Virus record (IMG/VR): IMGVR_UViG_3300042866_001722
Location: 1-37,103 of that record
DNA: 37,103 nt
Strand: one strand, 5' to 3'
Source: a virus
Shown here: positions 21,624-30,013 of the stretch, in pieces
How positions within the stretch are numbered: position 1 is the first letter of the stretch
Layout of the letters: each line of letters begins with the position of its first letter
The notes under the pieces: generated by a model
What the model saw: the letters and a program-made list of their open reading frames with translations, nothing else
The model's database searches: none
What the model was told of the DNA's origin: nothing
Position numbers and translations under genes: made by a program

Positions 21624-21639
21624 CCTCCGCGCGGTCGAT

Positions 21640-22032
21640 ATGGATATCGACCCGGAAAAAAGACAAGGGTTGCTCGAAGCCGCCGCGCTTTCGGGCAACG
21701 AAACCGTCAATGGCCTTAATCTAAGGCCCGTCACCTCGGCCACCTGGAGCCTACTTGCCCGCCTCGGCAACAGCTTCGTCACCGGCCAAAAAGACGAGGA
21801 CTACGCCTGGAGCGTTTATTCGTTCGTGTATCTGCACAGCAAACCGCTGGCCGAGATCCGCCGCAAAGTCGCCACCCTGGACGATCTGCGCGGCGACATT
21901 TACGAGTGGATGGACACCCGCCCGGTGGAAGACGTGTTCAAATTCGTGCCCTACATCACCCGCCAGATCGAGCAAGTCGCCGCCACCATCACGGCCATCG
22001 CGCCATCGGGAGACGCAAGCCCAAAAGCCTGA
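21640..22032 (+). CDS. Tail assembly chaperone G (130 aa)
   Basis: The zero-frame product is helical and acidic, as are lambda G-like chaperones that coat the tape measure during tail assembly. It ends with codons CCA AAA GCC TGA. The heptamer C-CCA-AAA at 22020-22026 is a canonical X-XXY-YYZ slip site, and a -1 shift enters the open frame to 22253. Length and position before the tape measure (one gene between) agree. Confidence 0.78.
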   Translation: MDIDPEKRQGLLEAAALSGNETVNGLNLRPVTSATWSLLARLGNSFVTGQKDEDYAWSVYSFVYLHSKPLAEIRRKVATLDDLRGDIYEWMDTRPVEDVFKFVPYITRQIEQVAATITAIAPSGDASPKA

Positions 22033-22253
22033 CGGCTCGCCCGGCGTGGCAGATTTGCCTCGCGGCGCGGGTCGCCAAATACGGCATCGGGATCGAGCAG
22101 GCCATGTGGGAACTCCCACTGGCCGTGCTTAACCAGTTGCTTGTCTGGGATGATTTGCAACTCGGCATCAAGCCGCGCTGGCTCACCTCGGCCAATTCCG
22201 TCGAGCGCGACATCAACCAGCTTTTGGCCGATGCGCTGACAGCCGCCGGCTAA
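21640..22253 (+). CDS. Tail assembly chaperone GT, -1 frameshift product (204 aa)
   Basis: Translation to AAA (22024-22026), then a one-base backward slip on CCCAAAA, continues as SLTARPAWQICLAARVAKYG to the stop at 22251-22253. The extension is 75 residues, ending ERDINQLLADALTAAG. In lambda the T part binds tail-tube protein. The T part has no plausible ATG of its own in the right place, which supports frameshifting. Efficiency and a downstream stimulatory structure cannot be judged here. Confidence 0.78.
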
Positions 22254-22255
22254 GT

Positions 22256-23017
22256 ATGCCCGCCAAAGTCACGGCCGACCAGCGCGCCATGCAACGCTTT
22301 TCCCAAGCGGTGCAGCAACTCGGCAAAATGAGCGGCCGTCACTTCGAGGCCGTCATCCGTCACGAGTTGGGGTCTATACTCACCTCGGCCGTCCGCAATA
22401 CCAAAAAAGCCACGGTGCAAACCATTCGGGAAAATGCCAGGAAACAGCACGGCGTTGTCCTGTATGATGAGCCATATCAGGGGCCGCAGTCGTATTCGGG
22501 GCAAAAATACAGCAAAAGCCAAGCGGCAAGGCTTACCCAAAGAGCTAATGAAAGGCGTGGCAAAAGCCAAAGCGGCGGACTGGTCTATTATTTGCCAGCC
22601 AGCCGCGAGCCCAAGAAATACCCGAATTGGCTTTGGAAAAAAATCCAAGAAAAACGTGCCAGGCAATTAAGTTATCGCCTCGGCGCGCGCGGGCTGGCTG
22701 CCAAAATGTGGCTGCACATTTCCGACCAGTTGCGCCTCAACGTGCAAGCCCCGGGCTATGTCCGCGCGGCCAAGCACCACAAGCGCGGCGATTTGAGCGG
22801 CATGGTGCAAACCACCCAAGGCGGCACCGGCGCGCAATACCAGGTGGGCTTCGTCAATGGCCTGACCAAGACCAACCCGCACGCCCGCGCCGGATTGGCC
22901 TTCCGCAAAGCACTCAACGCCCGCGCCAACTATTTCCAAAAGTCGGTGCAACTCGCCGCCAAAGGCGTCATCGCCAGTGTCTTCGACCGTTATCCCAACC
23001 TCGGTCGGTATTCTTGA
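22256..23017 (+). CDS. Minor tail protein (253 aa)
   Basis: Begins three bases after the GT stop. Basic and Gln/Lys-rich, with helices at the start (ADQRAMQRFSQAVQQLGKMS) and end (RKALNARANYFQKSVQLAAK), and a central YYLPASREPKKYPNWLWKKI region. It is a positional tail protein resembling HK97-gp10/lambda Z-class tail-joining proteins. Its TGA lies within the next TTGACA. The family is uncertain. Confidence 0.5.
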   Translation: MPAKVTADQRAMQRFSQAVQQLGKMSGRHFEAVIRHELGSILTSAVRNTKKATVQTIRENARKQHGVVLYDEPYQGPQSYSGQKYSKSQAARLTQRANERRGKSQSGGLVYYLPASREPKKYPNWLWKKIQEKRARQLSYRLGARGLAAKMWLHISDQLRLNVQAPGYVRAAKHHKRGDLSGMVQTTQGGTGAQYQVGFVNGLTKTNPHARAGLAFRKALNARANYFQKSVQLAAKGVIASVFDRYPNLGRYS

Positions 23018-23019
23018 CA
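23014..23019 (+). promoter_or_regulatory. TTGACA start-proximal element
   Basis: TTGACACC, first T 19 bases before GTG 23033. Confidence 0.6.
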
Positions 23020-23032
23020 CCCTCTTTTAGCC

Positions 23033-24700
23033 GTGGATTCCTCCATTCGGTTCAACGTCTCGGCTGATACAGCGCAATTCCAAAGCGGAATGCGCCAGAT
23101 CGACGCGACTGCCAAATCCACCGCAGCCGGCATCAAACAAGCGTTCTCCGGCGTGGGAAGCCTGCTTGCCGGCGGCGCCGTCGTGGGGGCGATGACCGGA
23201 CTTCTCAAAAGGATGGATGACATCTCCGACGGCGCGCGCCGCATCGGCATCAGTGCCGAGGAATTTCAGAAAATAGGCAACGCCGCCGAATTGGTCGGAA
23301 CGAACGTCGAGACAGTCAACAAAGCCATGATCCGCGCCGGGGTGGCAGCCAACAAGGCCGCCCGTGAAGGCGGCGACATGGCCGAAGCCTTTGCCCGGGC
23401 CAGCCTCGATCCTGCAAAATTTGCCGCCGCAGGACTAGAAGAACGCATCAAAATGGTGGCCGAGGCGCAACGCGCGGCCAACGGCGATGCCAGGCAAATG
23501 TCCGAACTGTTCGAGGCCATCGGCGTCAAAGCGGCGGGCATTGATTTTTCAGCCCTGGCCGAAGAAATGGGCAACGTCAACGCGGCGTCCAGCGAAACTG
23601 TTGAGGCTTTGGCTCGCGCCAACGACGCATTGGATAAAGCCAAACAAACCGCCGCCGTCTTAGGCGCAACCTTGCTCAAGGCTCTGGTCATCGACCCGGC
23701 GGAACGACTTGGCAGCTTCTTGGGCGGCGCCGGCTTCAAAACGATCAAAGAACTCGAAGAGATTGAACTTCGCGCCAACGCCATCGCCCAACTAACACGC
23801 GAAGGCTTGCTCGGCGGCAACGATGCCGAAGCCGCCCGCCTCATCGCCGAGCGCATGGAGGAAATCCAAAACAAGCTCAAAGGCAACAAGAACATCACCG
23901 CAGGGATCAACGACGATCTGGGCACCGCCAACAACCTGGAGAAAGAAAAAACTTCCCAGCTTGAGCGCCAGCAGCGCCTCCTTGAGCAACAAGAAGCCAA
24001 GCGCAAAGAGTCCATCAAAGACGCCCAGTTCGAGGTCGAACTGATCGAGGCCAAACTCCGTGGCGACAAAGCCCGCGTCGCCGCCCTCGAGGAGCAGCGC
24101 GACTTTGAGCGCGCCCTGGAACAGACCGGCAGCTTCGAAGACGCCGCAAACCTGGCAGCCGCAAAAGCCGCCGAACGCGCGGCCCAAGGCGCCCAATCTT
24201 CTGCCCCATCAAGCGGAGGCGGTCGCATGGCCCCGCCCGCACCGAAAACAGCCCAAGACTACGCGACAGAAATGCGCGCCGCCGCCGCCGCCGGGCGTTT
24301 CAGCGACCGCGCCAGCAGCTTGCAGGAGCGCGGCTTTTACCAAGCCGCCGGGCAGGCGATGGAACGCGCCGACAGGGCCGCGCAAAACGTGCGCGATCGG
24401 GCCGACATTTCCAAATTCCTCAAAGAGCAATACGGCGCGGGGAACATGGGCGAAGCCTACCAAAAATACCGCCGCATGACCGGCATGGATCGCGACAGCC
24501 GCGAAGAATTTGAAAAACGCACCAGAGAAAAGGCGCTGACCGACACCGAGCGACGGGCCAAAGACGAAGAGCGGCGAAGCGGGGAGCAGCCCGCGAGTCG
24601 CGGCGGCGGGGCTGGCAATGACAAGGGCGGTCTAGCTACTGAGGGCACCCTCAAACAAATACTCAACAAAATCCAAGAGCGCCCGATCCTTGTCGCATGA
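23033..24700 (+). CDS. Tail tape measure protein (555 aa)
   Basis: Start GTG 23033. The N-terminus (SSIRFNVSADTAQFQSGMRQ, then 'IDATAKSTAAGIKQAFSGVG') is the standard opening of tape measures; a membrane-active hydrophobic segment follows (VGSLLAGGAVVGAMTGLL), then a long Ala-rich coiled coil up to residue 350 and a charged tail. At roughly 1.5 angstrom per residue the tail would be about 80 nm. It sets tail length and helps DNA entry. Confidence 0.82.
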   Translation: MDSSIRFNVSADTAQFQSGMRQIDATAKSTAAGIKQAFSGVGSLLAGGAVVGAMTGLLKRMDDISDGARRIGISAEEFQKIGNAAELVGTNVETVNKAMIRAGVAANKAAREGGDMAEAFARASLDPAKFAAAGLEERIKMVAEAQRAANGDARQMSELFEAIGVKAAGIDFSALAEEMGNVNAASSETVEALARANDALDKAKQTAAVLGATLLKALVIDPAERLGSFLGGAGFKTIKELEEIELRANAIAQLTREGLLGGNDAEAARLIAERMEEIQNKLKGNKNITAGINDDLGTANNLEKEKTSQLERQQRLLEQQEAKRKESIKDAQFEVELIEAKLRGDKARVAALEEQRDFERALEQTGSFEDAANLAAAKAAERAAQGAQSSAPSSGGGRMAPPAPKTAQDYATEMRAAAAAGRFSDRASSLQERGFYQAAGQAMERADRAAQNVRDRADISKFLKEQYGAGNMGEAYQKYRRMTGMDRDSREEFEKRTREKALTDTERRAKDEERRSGEQPASRGGGAGNDKGGLATEGTLKQILNKIQERPILVA

Positions 24701-24702
24701 CC

Positions 24703-24730
24703 TCTGAAATCTTAAATCTGAAATTTTAAA
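24703..24730 (+). repeat. Tandem A/T-rich 14-mer
   Basis: TCTGAAATCTTAAA and TCTGAAATTTTAAA stand head to tail (one mismatch) in the 39-base gap between tape measure and the next gene. The tract is much A/T-richer than anything near it and may be a promoter region or a small mobile-repeat remnant. Confidence 0.6.
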
Positions 24731-24739
24731 TCGCCCCTC

Positions 24740-25402
24740 ATGCCTGCCACCGTCCAATACAAATCTGGGTATCCCTCCACAGCCCGCGCGTTTGAGACCT
24801 CGGCCAATATCGCTTCCGACGGCCTCGTCACTGGAACAGCTTCCTTCCTCGTGCCCAATTCCGGCTATGGGGCATTTGCCGTCAATTCCGCCTTTAACCA
24901 ATCGCTGATCCCGTCGCTGCAAGGCGCCCAGCTTTCTGGCCTGTTTGTCGAATCTCGCACGACCGAAAAGCGCGGCGGCCTCTGGATCGTGCGGGTCAAC
25001 GTGGTCGGCGCCGTCAATCCCCCGGTGGTCGAACGCAAGGTCGACGTTTCGCCGCGCAGCTTGAACAAATCGGAGGAAGTCATGACAATAATCGAAGACG
25101 AAGAAGAAGTTAGAACTGTTGCCTTTTCTTTTGACTACACCGCACAAACCACATCAGCCTCAACGGTGATGACAAATGGGCAAGCCTTCAACTTTGACGC
25201 CATTGCACCTAATGTGGTTAATGTTTGGAACAGAAGCGGCCGTGGCTTTATCGCAGAGAGCGGCGTGTTGGGGCAAAATCAGGGCGCCCCGATTGGGAGG
25301 CAAGGGATCATCGTCTACCCCAGAGTGCTTTTAAGTGAAACACGCGAAGAGCGGGCCGGCATCGTGCGAATCAACAAAACCGCCCAATTCATTTACGAAT
25401 AG
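24740..25402 (+). CDS. Distal tail or tail-tip protein (220 aa)
   Basis: It is beta-rich, with a long first half (YKSGYPSTARAFETSANIAS; LWIVRVNVVGAVNPPVVERK) and an A/T-richer second half (AFNFDAIAPNVVNVWNRSGR), suggesting a mosaic origin. The place after the tape measure is that of distal tail/hub proteins, but no family signature is seen. It abuts the next gene with TAG-ATG. Confidence 0.5.
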   Translation: MPATVQYKSGYPSTARAFETSANIASDGLVTGTASFLVPNSGYGAFAVNSAFNQSLIPSLQGAQLSGLFVESRTTEKRGGLWIVRVNVVGAVNPPVVERKVDVSPRSLNKSEEVMTIIEDEEEVRTVAFSFDYTAQTTSASTVMTNGQAFNFDAIAPNVVNVWNRSGRGFIAESGVLGQNQGAPIGRQGIIVYPRVLLSETREERAGIVRINKTAQFIYE

Positions 25403-25669
25403 ATGTTACGCAAATTCCGCGACCAACTTTCCGGCGACGGCAGCGACGACGCAACCAAGGCGCCGCCTTTTGTTATTCGCGCCAGCGACTTGGACAAAAA
25501 TTTCGGCCTTTGCTACCCGCTGCCCGTCGAGGGAAACAACGCAGCCTACACCATCGAGCGGCCCTCGGAAGACGGCTTCCGCTTGGTCGGGAACAAAATC
25601 TTTGACGTGTGCGAAAACGGCCGGCCCGCAAAATACCGCTTTTTTGCCCAGCGCCTTCCTAGCTCATAA
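25403..25669 (+). CDS. Small tail-region protein (88 aa)
   Basis: Starts at the base after the previous stop. The order is a charged start (MLRKFRDQLSGDGSDD), then a compact beta part (YTIERPSEDGFRLVGNKIFD) with two Cys residues. No family is recognised. Probably a tail-tip component by context. Confidence 0.5.
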   Translation: MLRKFRDQLSGDGSDDATKAPPFVIRASDLDKNFGLCYPLPVEGNNAAYTIERPSEDGFRLVGNKIFDVCENGRPAKYRFFAQRLPSS

Positions 25670-25672
25670 GTT

Positions 25673-25678
25673 TTGACA
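25673..25678 (+). promoter_or_regulatory. TTGACA start-proximal element
   Basis: TTTTGACACC, first T of the hexamer 19 bases before GTG 25692. Confidence 0.6.
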
Positions 25679-25691
25679 CCAGCGGGAGGAC

Positions 25692-26783
25692 GTGGAAGCC
25701 CGCAAGTTCTACCTCGACACCCAGCGGCGTGCGTTTGTCTCGTCGCCCGGCTCGACCCTTGACGCCTCAGCGCCTTTGTTTTTTGACGAGGACGTTGAGG
25801 CCGTGGAGTTGTTCTTCCTCCGCCCCACCGGCGACCTCAACACGCCCTACGAGTTCCTCGACTATTCATCTAACACCGTAAAATTCGCCGTCGGCACCAC
25901 CACGCCGGCCGCTTTGCAGGCTTCGTGGACAGCCCTGTCCACCACCGTGACCATTGCCGTCACTTCCTTGGTCACCGGCGGAAGCGGCACGGACGAGCAG
26001 CAGCGGGTCACATTGAGCCAACCGCCAATCACGGGCGGCTTCGCCCTCCAGTTGCCTAGCCGCAACGTCACCGTCTCCTCCGTCTCGGCCAACGTCTTCA
26101 CCGCCGCCGACCACGGACTTTATTCCGGCCAATCCGTCAGCCTCACCGCCTTCAGCTTCACCAATTCGGTTGTCGCCAACGGTTCCAGTTACTTCGTCAT
26201 CCGCAACAGCAAGGACACCTTCTCTCTGGCTTTTACCGCCTTCAGCACCACCGGCCTTACGGCATCCGTCACTTCCGGAGGCGGCACCGTCTCGCTTCCT
26301 GCCGTCACCACCGGCCAACTGCGGCACAGCGCCACGCCCCTCGAGGTTCAAGCGGCCCTGGTCGCCGCCGGACTGAGCATCAACGGCGCCCCGCAAATCC
26401 TCGTCACCGGCTCGGCGGGCAGGGAATACGTCCTGACCTTCGCCAACGGCTCGGCCAACCGCGACTACGACAACGTGTCCATCGTCGGCTCCACCCTGCT
26501 CGCCGCCGCCGGGCTGCAAGCCAACGTCAATTTTGCGACCAACGAAATCGCCGCCCTGGTTGCCGCCGGCTCCACCACCGCCAAGCTAGAAATCGAAGTC
26601 AGCGGCAGCGGCAAGCGCCAAACCTACCAGACCTCCTGCACCCTCTCGGCCGATATCGTCAGCAGCGCCAGCCTTACGCCAATCCCCGTCGGGTCTTCCG
26701 GCTACAACATGATCGCCGGCAATGGCGACGTTTACACCATCACCATCGACAACAACGGCGTCCTGACCGCGACCAAGCAATAA
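25692..26783 (+). CDS. Beta-rich tail-tip/fibre protein (363 aa)
   Basis: Start GTG 25692. Nearly all-beta and Ser/Thr/Val/Ala-rich, with internal repeat-like Ig-type segments (VTVSSVSANVFTAADHGLYS; SFTNSVVANGSSYFVIRNSK), a common build for tail-tip and fibre proteins. No signal peptide. A role in host contact is inferred from context. Confidence 0.55.
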   Translation: MEARKFYLDTQRRAFVSSPGSTLDASAPLFFDEDVEAVELFFLRPTGDLNTPYEFLDYSSNTVKFAVGTTTPAALQASWTALSTTVTIAVTSLVTGGSGTDEQQRVTLSQPPITGGFALQLPSRNVTVSSVSANVFTAADHGLYSGQSVSLTAFSFTNSVVANGSSYFVIRNSKDTFSLAFTAFSTTGLTASVTSGGGTVSLPAVTTGQLRHSATPLEVQAALVAAGLSINGAPQILVTGSAGREYVLTFANGSANRDYDNVSIVGSTLLAAAGLQANVNFATNEIAALVAAGSTTAKLEIEVSGSGKRQTYQTSCTLSADIVSSASLTPIPVGSSGYNMIAGNGDVYTITIDNNGVLTATKQ

Positions 26784-26785
26784 CC

Positions 26786-27310
26786 ATGAAACACCTTTTC
26801 CTCACCCTCCTCCTCGCCACCCTCTGCGCGGCCACTGGCTACGGGCAGACGCTTAAAAGCGTGATGATCGACACCAACGGGGTGCAGGTAAATCAGTTTG
26901 GAAGCGGATCAGCCAGCAACACGGCGATTAAGCTCGGCGGAACAAACTGGGGATTTTGGCGGGCAACAGGGCCAGACCGTATTTTGTTGTCTATTGGCGG
27001 GGCTACCGGGGCAACTTTCACATCAAACTCAATTACTACAACAACTTTCAGCGGCAATCTAAGCGGCGGCGTTACGATTGGCGCTGGTCAGAGTATTAGC
27101 TTTGGCGGCGGTGCAAATGTTTCGGGCACCCGCACCAACCTCGGCCTCGGCCTGCCCGCCCTGACCAACACCAGCAACGTCACGGCAATGCGGGCGCTGT
27201 CTGGTTCGACCGACACGAACCACCCGTTCAGCGGATCGGTGTCGGTAGTCGGAACCAACAACACCAACACGCTCGTTTTCTCAAACGGCATTTTGCAAGC
27301 GGTTCAATGA
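26786..27310 (+). CDS. Fibre-like protein with an N-terminal signal peptide (174 aa)
   Basis: The first 21 residues (KHLFLTLLLATLCAATGYGQ after Met) look like a Sec signal peptide with an ATGYGQ cleavage region. The rest is Gly/Ser/Thr/Asn-rich beta sequence with the RTNLGLG module and a TNTLVFSNGILQAVQ ending. These parts resemble phage fibre repeats. A virion protein is normally not exported, so either the protein is secreted/displayed or the leader is a borrowed host adhesin start. The C-terminal end is similar to that of 28074-29213. Confidence 0.6.
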   Translation: MKHLFLTLLLATLCAATGYGQTLKSVMIDTNGVQVNQFGSGSASNTAIKLGGTNWGFWRATGPDRILLSIGGATGATFTSNSITTTTFSGNLSGGVTIGAGQSISFGGGANVSGTRTNLGLGLPALTNTSNVTAMRALSGSTDTNHPFSGSVSVVGTNNTNTLVFSNGILQAVQ

Positions 27311-27489
27311 TCCACGAGCTTTCAGATTTCTTCACCCGCCCAACCGTGGCCGTGGCCTCCTCACTCGGTAGCGTCATCGTCTCGCTGCTTCCGCATTTAG
27401 AGACGGGGATGCGTCTCGGAACCCTTGGATGCGGCCTCGCCATCGCCGTGCTGGCGCTGGGTAAAGCCTGGAGGGACAGGAACAAATGA
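27307..27489 (+). CDS. Small holin-like membrane protein (60 aa)
   Basis: Two hydrophobic segments (PTVAVASSLGSVIVSLL and LGTLGCGLAIAVLALGKAW) separated by a short turn and a basic end (RDRNK) suit a class II holin or antiholin. It overlaps the signal-peptide fibre and the BppU-like gene by four bases each. A second holin candidate is at 31796. Its place inside the fibre genes, not the lysis cassette, is odd. Confidence 0.5.
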   Translation: MIHELSDFFTRPTVAVASSLGSVIVSLLPHLETGMRLGTLGCGLAIAVLALGKAWRDRNK

Positions 27490-27851
27490 GCGCGTGCAAT
27501 TCCTCACAGGCTGATCTTTGTTGGACACGCGGCGACAGCGGACGCCTCGATGTGTCAGTCAAAGACGCGGACGGCACGGCCTACAACTTAACAGGGGCCA
27601 CGCTTTTTCTGACGGTGAAGTCCGCGCTGACCGATGCCGATTCCGCCGCCGTGATTCGCAAGGAAGTCACCTCGCACAGCAACGCGGCGGGCGGGATTTC
27701 CCACTTTGATCTTTTGACCACGGACAACGCCACGGCGGGGACGCGCTACTACGATGTGCAGCTAAAGGACTCGACCAACAAAATCTACACGCTTTTCGGC
27801 GGCTTGTGGAAAGTCCTGTCTGACGTAACGACCCGAACCGCACCGCTCTAA
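27486..27851 (+). CDS. BppU-like baseplate domain protein (121 aa)
   Basis: The pattern WTRGDSGRLDVSVKDADGTA, then LTGATLFLTVKS, matches the N-terminal domain of phage baseplate upper proteins, a beta-sandwich that attaches receptor-binding proteins to the tail. Here it is a single domain. It neighbours short beta proteins and fibres, which supports a host-recognition organelle. Confidence 0.65.
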   Translation: MSACNSSQADLCWTRGDSGRLDVSVKDADGTAYNLTGATLFLTVKSALTDADSAAVIRKEVTSHSNAAGGISHFDLLTTDNATAGTRYYDVQLKDSTNKIYTLFGGLWKVLSDVTTRTAPL

Positions 27852-27855
27852 TGCC

Positions 27856-28077
27856 ATGGCTGACTACACTGTCGAAGTCATCATCCCGCGAGTCGGCCCA
27901 GCGACAGGCTCCGTCTCTTGGGAAAACGTGGCGCAAAAGCCTGTCCTTTCTGGCCCCGGCGCTCCTACCGAAACGGCCAGCAATGGCACGCTTTACATCC
28001 GCACGGATGGTACGCCTTCGACAACCCTCTATGTCCGCGCTGCCGGGGCATGGTCGCCTTTAGCTTCTTACCAATGA
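27856..28077 (+). CDS. Small beta-rich fibre-region protein (73 aa)
   Basis: It has a Val/Ile-rich start (TVEVIIPRVGPATGSVSWEN) like the collagen-type fibre at 29210 (VEVTIPLVGPAGPTG), followed by a short beta domain (TLYIRTDGTPSTTLYVRAAG). This looks like a trimmed fibre base domain. It overlaps the next gene by four bases. Confidence 0.55.
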   Translation: MADYTVEVIIPRVGPATGSVSWENVAQKPVLSGPGAPTETASNGTLYIRTDGTPSTTLYVRAAGAWSPLASYQ

Positions 28078-29213
28078 AACGCTTTGCCGCAGTCTTAATC
28101 GCCGCCGCCGCCTCAGCCCACGCGCAGTTTGCCGTCATGCACACGAATGGTGTGGTGACCAGCCCAACCAACCTAACCATTCAGCAAAGCAACGTGGCAG
28201 GTCTCTCGCAGGCGCTTAATAGTAAGCTCGCCACCAACGGATCGGCGGGCGGACTGACAAACTTTCCTGCCAATTTGTTAAGCCATAGCAACGGAGTCGT
28301 TATCTACACGAACACCAATGTTTTATCTTTTGCAAAAACAATAGAGATCAAAGGGCCAGACACCACCAACATTCCCACCTTGTCTTGGCAAACTTCTGAC
28401 GGAGTGGGGGATGGAAGCATGTTGGCGTTTTCAAGGCGTCACGCGACCAATCTGTGGTTTGGCATCAACCAGACAAATTGGTCTCAAGGGGCGTGGGGTC
28501 AAAACATTCAACCCACTGCGGATGGCAACAACTTTACCAGAAAAAACACCAATTTCGGCTCTGTAAGTCTTGTTTTGGAAAACGAATACAACTTTGAGCA
28601 AAACACCAATAATCCGCCGCGCACCGTTGCCGAAATGTATTTTCGCGTGGACAGCGCCGATGGCGCTCAATTCCGCCCGCTGATGTTTGTCGGAAGCCAA
28701 ACAAACCCAGTTCTTGGCTACGGAGGATCTTATTATCCATTTACCGTTCAAACTACAAATGTGGGATTTAACGCCACACATGCTTTCACCGTGGATTTTG
28801 CCAATCCCGCCGCAGGATCGACTATGCAAATACGCAACATGGCAACTAACAGCGGAACATATGCCCAGCTGGAGTTTATCAACTCAGCCAGCACAATGGC
28901 CTTTTTTGCCAAACAAAATAAATTTGAGATGTATGCAAACCATTCGCCTTCTTTTCATGTGCTTCAATCGGTCACAAACGGCGTGATCATTGGCGGATCT
29001 TTCGCTTCATCTGCCGCCGCTCGGGTTCAACTCGGCGGAGACACCCGCATTGATGGAGCAATTAGTTTCGGCAATACGACCAACGCGGCCACGACCCGCG
29101 CCAACCTCGGCCTCGGCAGTGGGATTACCACTAACGTCACGCTTGTAGATGCTTCGACAAACACCAATGCCATAACCATCAGCAACGGCATTATAACTGG
29201 CTGGACGCAATGA
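28074..29213 (+). CDS. Second fibre-like protein with a signal peptide (379 aa)
   Basis: ATG 28074 opens with KRFAAVLIAAAASAHAQF, a textbook Sec leader with an AHA-Q cleavage site. The mature part is Asn/Thr-rich beta sequence with fibre modules (LSQALNSKLATNGSAGGLTN), and it ends with RANLGLG and AITISNGIITGWTQ, like the first signal-peptide fibre. Middle parts are A/T-richer than their flanks. It would leave the cytoplasm if the leader works. Confidence 0.6.
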   Translation: MKRFAAVLIAAAASAHAQFAVMHTNGVVTSPTNLTIQQSNVAGLSQALNSKLATNGSAGGLTNFPANLLSHSNGVVIYTNTNVLSFAKTIEIKGPDTTNIPTLSWQTSDGVGDGSMLAFSRRHATNLWFGINQTNWSQGAWGQNIQPTADGNNFTRKNTNFGSVSLVLENEYNFEQNTNNPPRTVAEMYFRVDSADGAQFRPLMFVGSQTNPVLGYGGSYYPFTVQTTNVGFNATHAFTVDFANPAAGSTMQIRNMATNSGTYAQLEFINSASTMAFFAKQNKFEMYANHSPSFHVLQSVTNGVIIGGSFASSAAARVQLGGDTRIDGAISFGNTTNAATTRANLGLGSGITTNVTLVDASTNTNAITISNGIITGWTQ

Positions 29214-30010
29214 CCTCCTCCCAATACTACAAAGTCACCGCCTACGTCGGCACGCCACACCGCAATGCGGTCGAGGTGACGATCCCGCTGGTTGGCCCCG
29301 CTGGCCCGACTGGCAGCGTTGGCCCCGTTGGCCCTCAAGGCCCGCAGGGAGTGCCTGGCACCGGGCTGGAAGTCCTGACCACGCAGGGCGATCTTCTCTA
29401 CCAAGGCGCGTCTACCGGGCAGCGCCTCCCCATCGGAACAAGCGGCCAGATCCTGAAAGTCGCCGCCAGCGGCATCCCCGAATGGGGCGCAGCCCCGGCG
29501 TCGGGCGTGTCCTCGGTCAACGGAGCCACGGGGGCAGTGACCATAGGCGCATTTTCATACGGAAGCGGGGGCGGCGGTCTTGTCCCGCAAGCCACGGGCG
29601 GCGATGTGGGCAGATTCTTAAAAGGAGACGCAAGCTGGAGCCTGCCAACAACCAGCGATGTGCAGGGGCTTTCAGACGCGCTCGCCGCAAAGCAAAACAC
29701 AGGCGACTATGTAACCCCGACTCGCGTCGAAACAGACTACTTTGATCGCGGCGGCGACAATGCCGCCACTCGGCCCGGCACTGGCGGTCAAAAACGCTAT
29801 CAAGTAGTTCTTTCCAACGACACGAGGCTCATAGATCAGCGTAGTATCGCGTGGATCACTCCCGCGCCGTCATCGCCAACTGACAACACGACAAATCCCG
29901 CCCTCGGATCGGTGTCCTACGACGGCAATTATCTTTATGTGCTTGTGCAAGCCCCCGGCAGCCAAAGCCGCCGCTGGGGGCGTGTGCCCATGCCTCTCAA
30001 CTGGACTTAA
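29210..30010 (+). CDS. Collagen-like tail fibre protein (266 aa)
   Basis: After a short beta base (VTAYVGTPHRNAVEVTIPL) comes a run of G-x-y repeats (GPAGPTGSVGPVGPQGPQGV), a short trimerising collagen rod, then Gly/Ser-rich beta modules (GDLLYQGASTGQRLPIGTSG) and a distal domain. Fibres of this build bind receptors as trimers. It overlaps the preceding gene by four bases. Confidence 0.72.
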   Translation: MTSSQYYKVTAYVGTPHRNAVEVTIPLVGPAGPTGSVGPVGPQGPQGVPGTGLEVLTTQGDLLYQGASTGQRLPIGTSGQILKVAASGIPEWGAAPASGVSSVNGATGAVTIGAFSYGSGGGGLVPQATGGDVGRFLKGDASWSLPTTSDVQGLSDALAAKQNTGDYVTPTRVETDYFDRGGDNAATRPGTGGQKRYQVVLSNDTRLIDQRSIAWITPAPSSPTDNTTNPALGSVSYDGNYLYVLVQAPGSQSRRWGRVPMPLNWT

Positions 30011-30013
30011 TCT

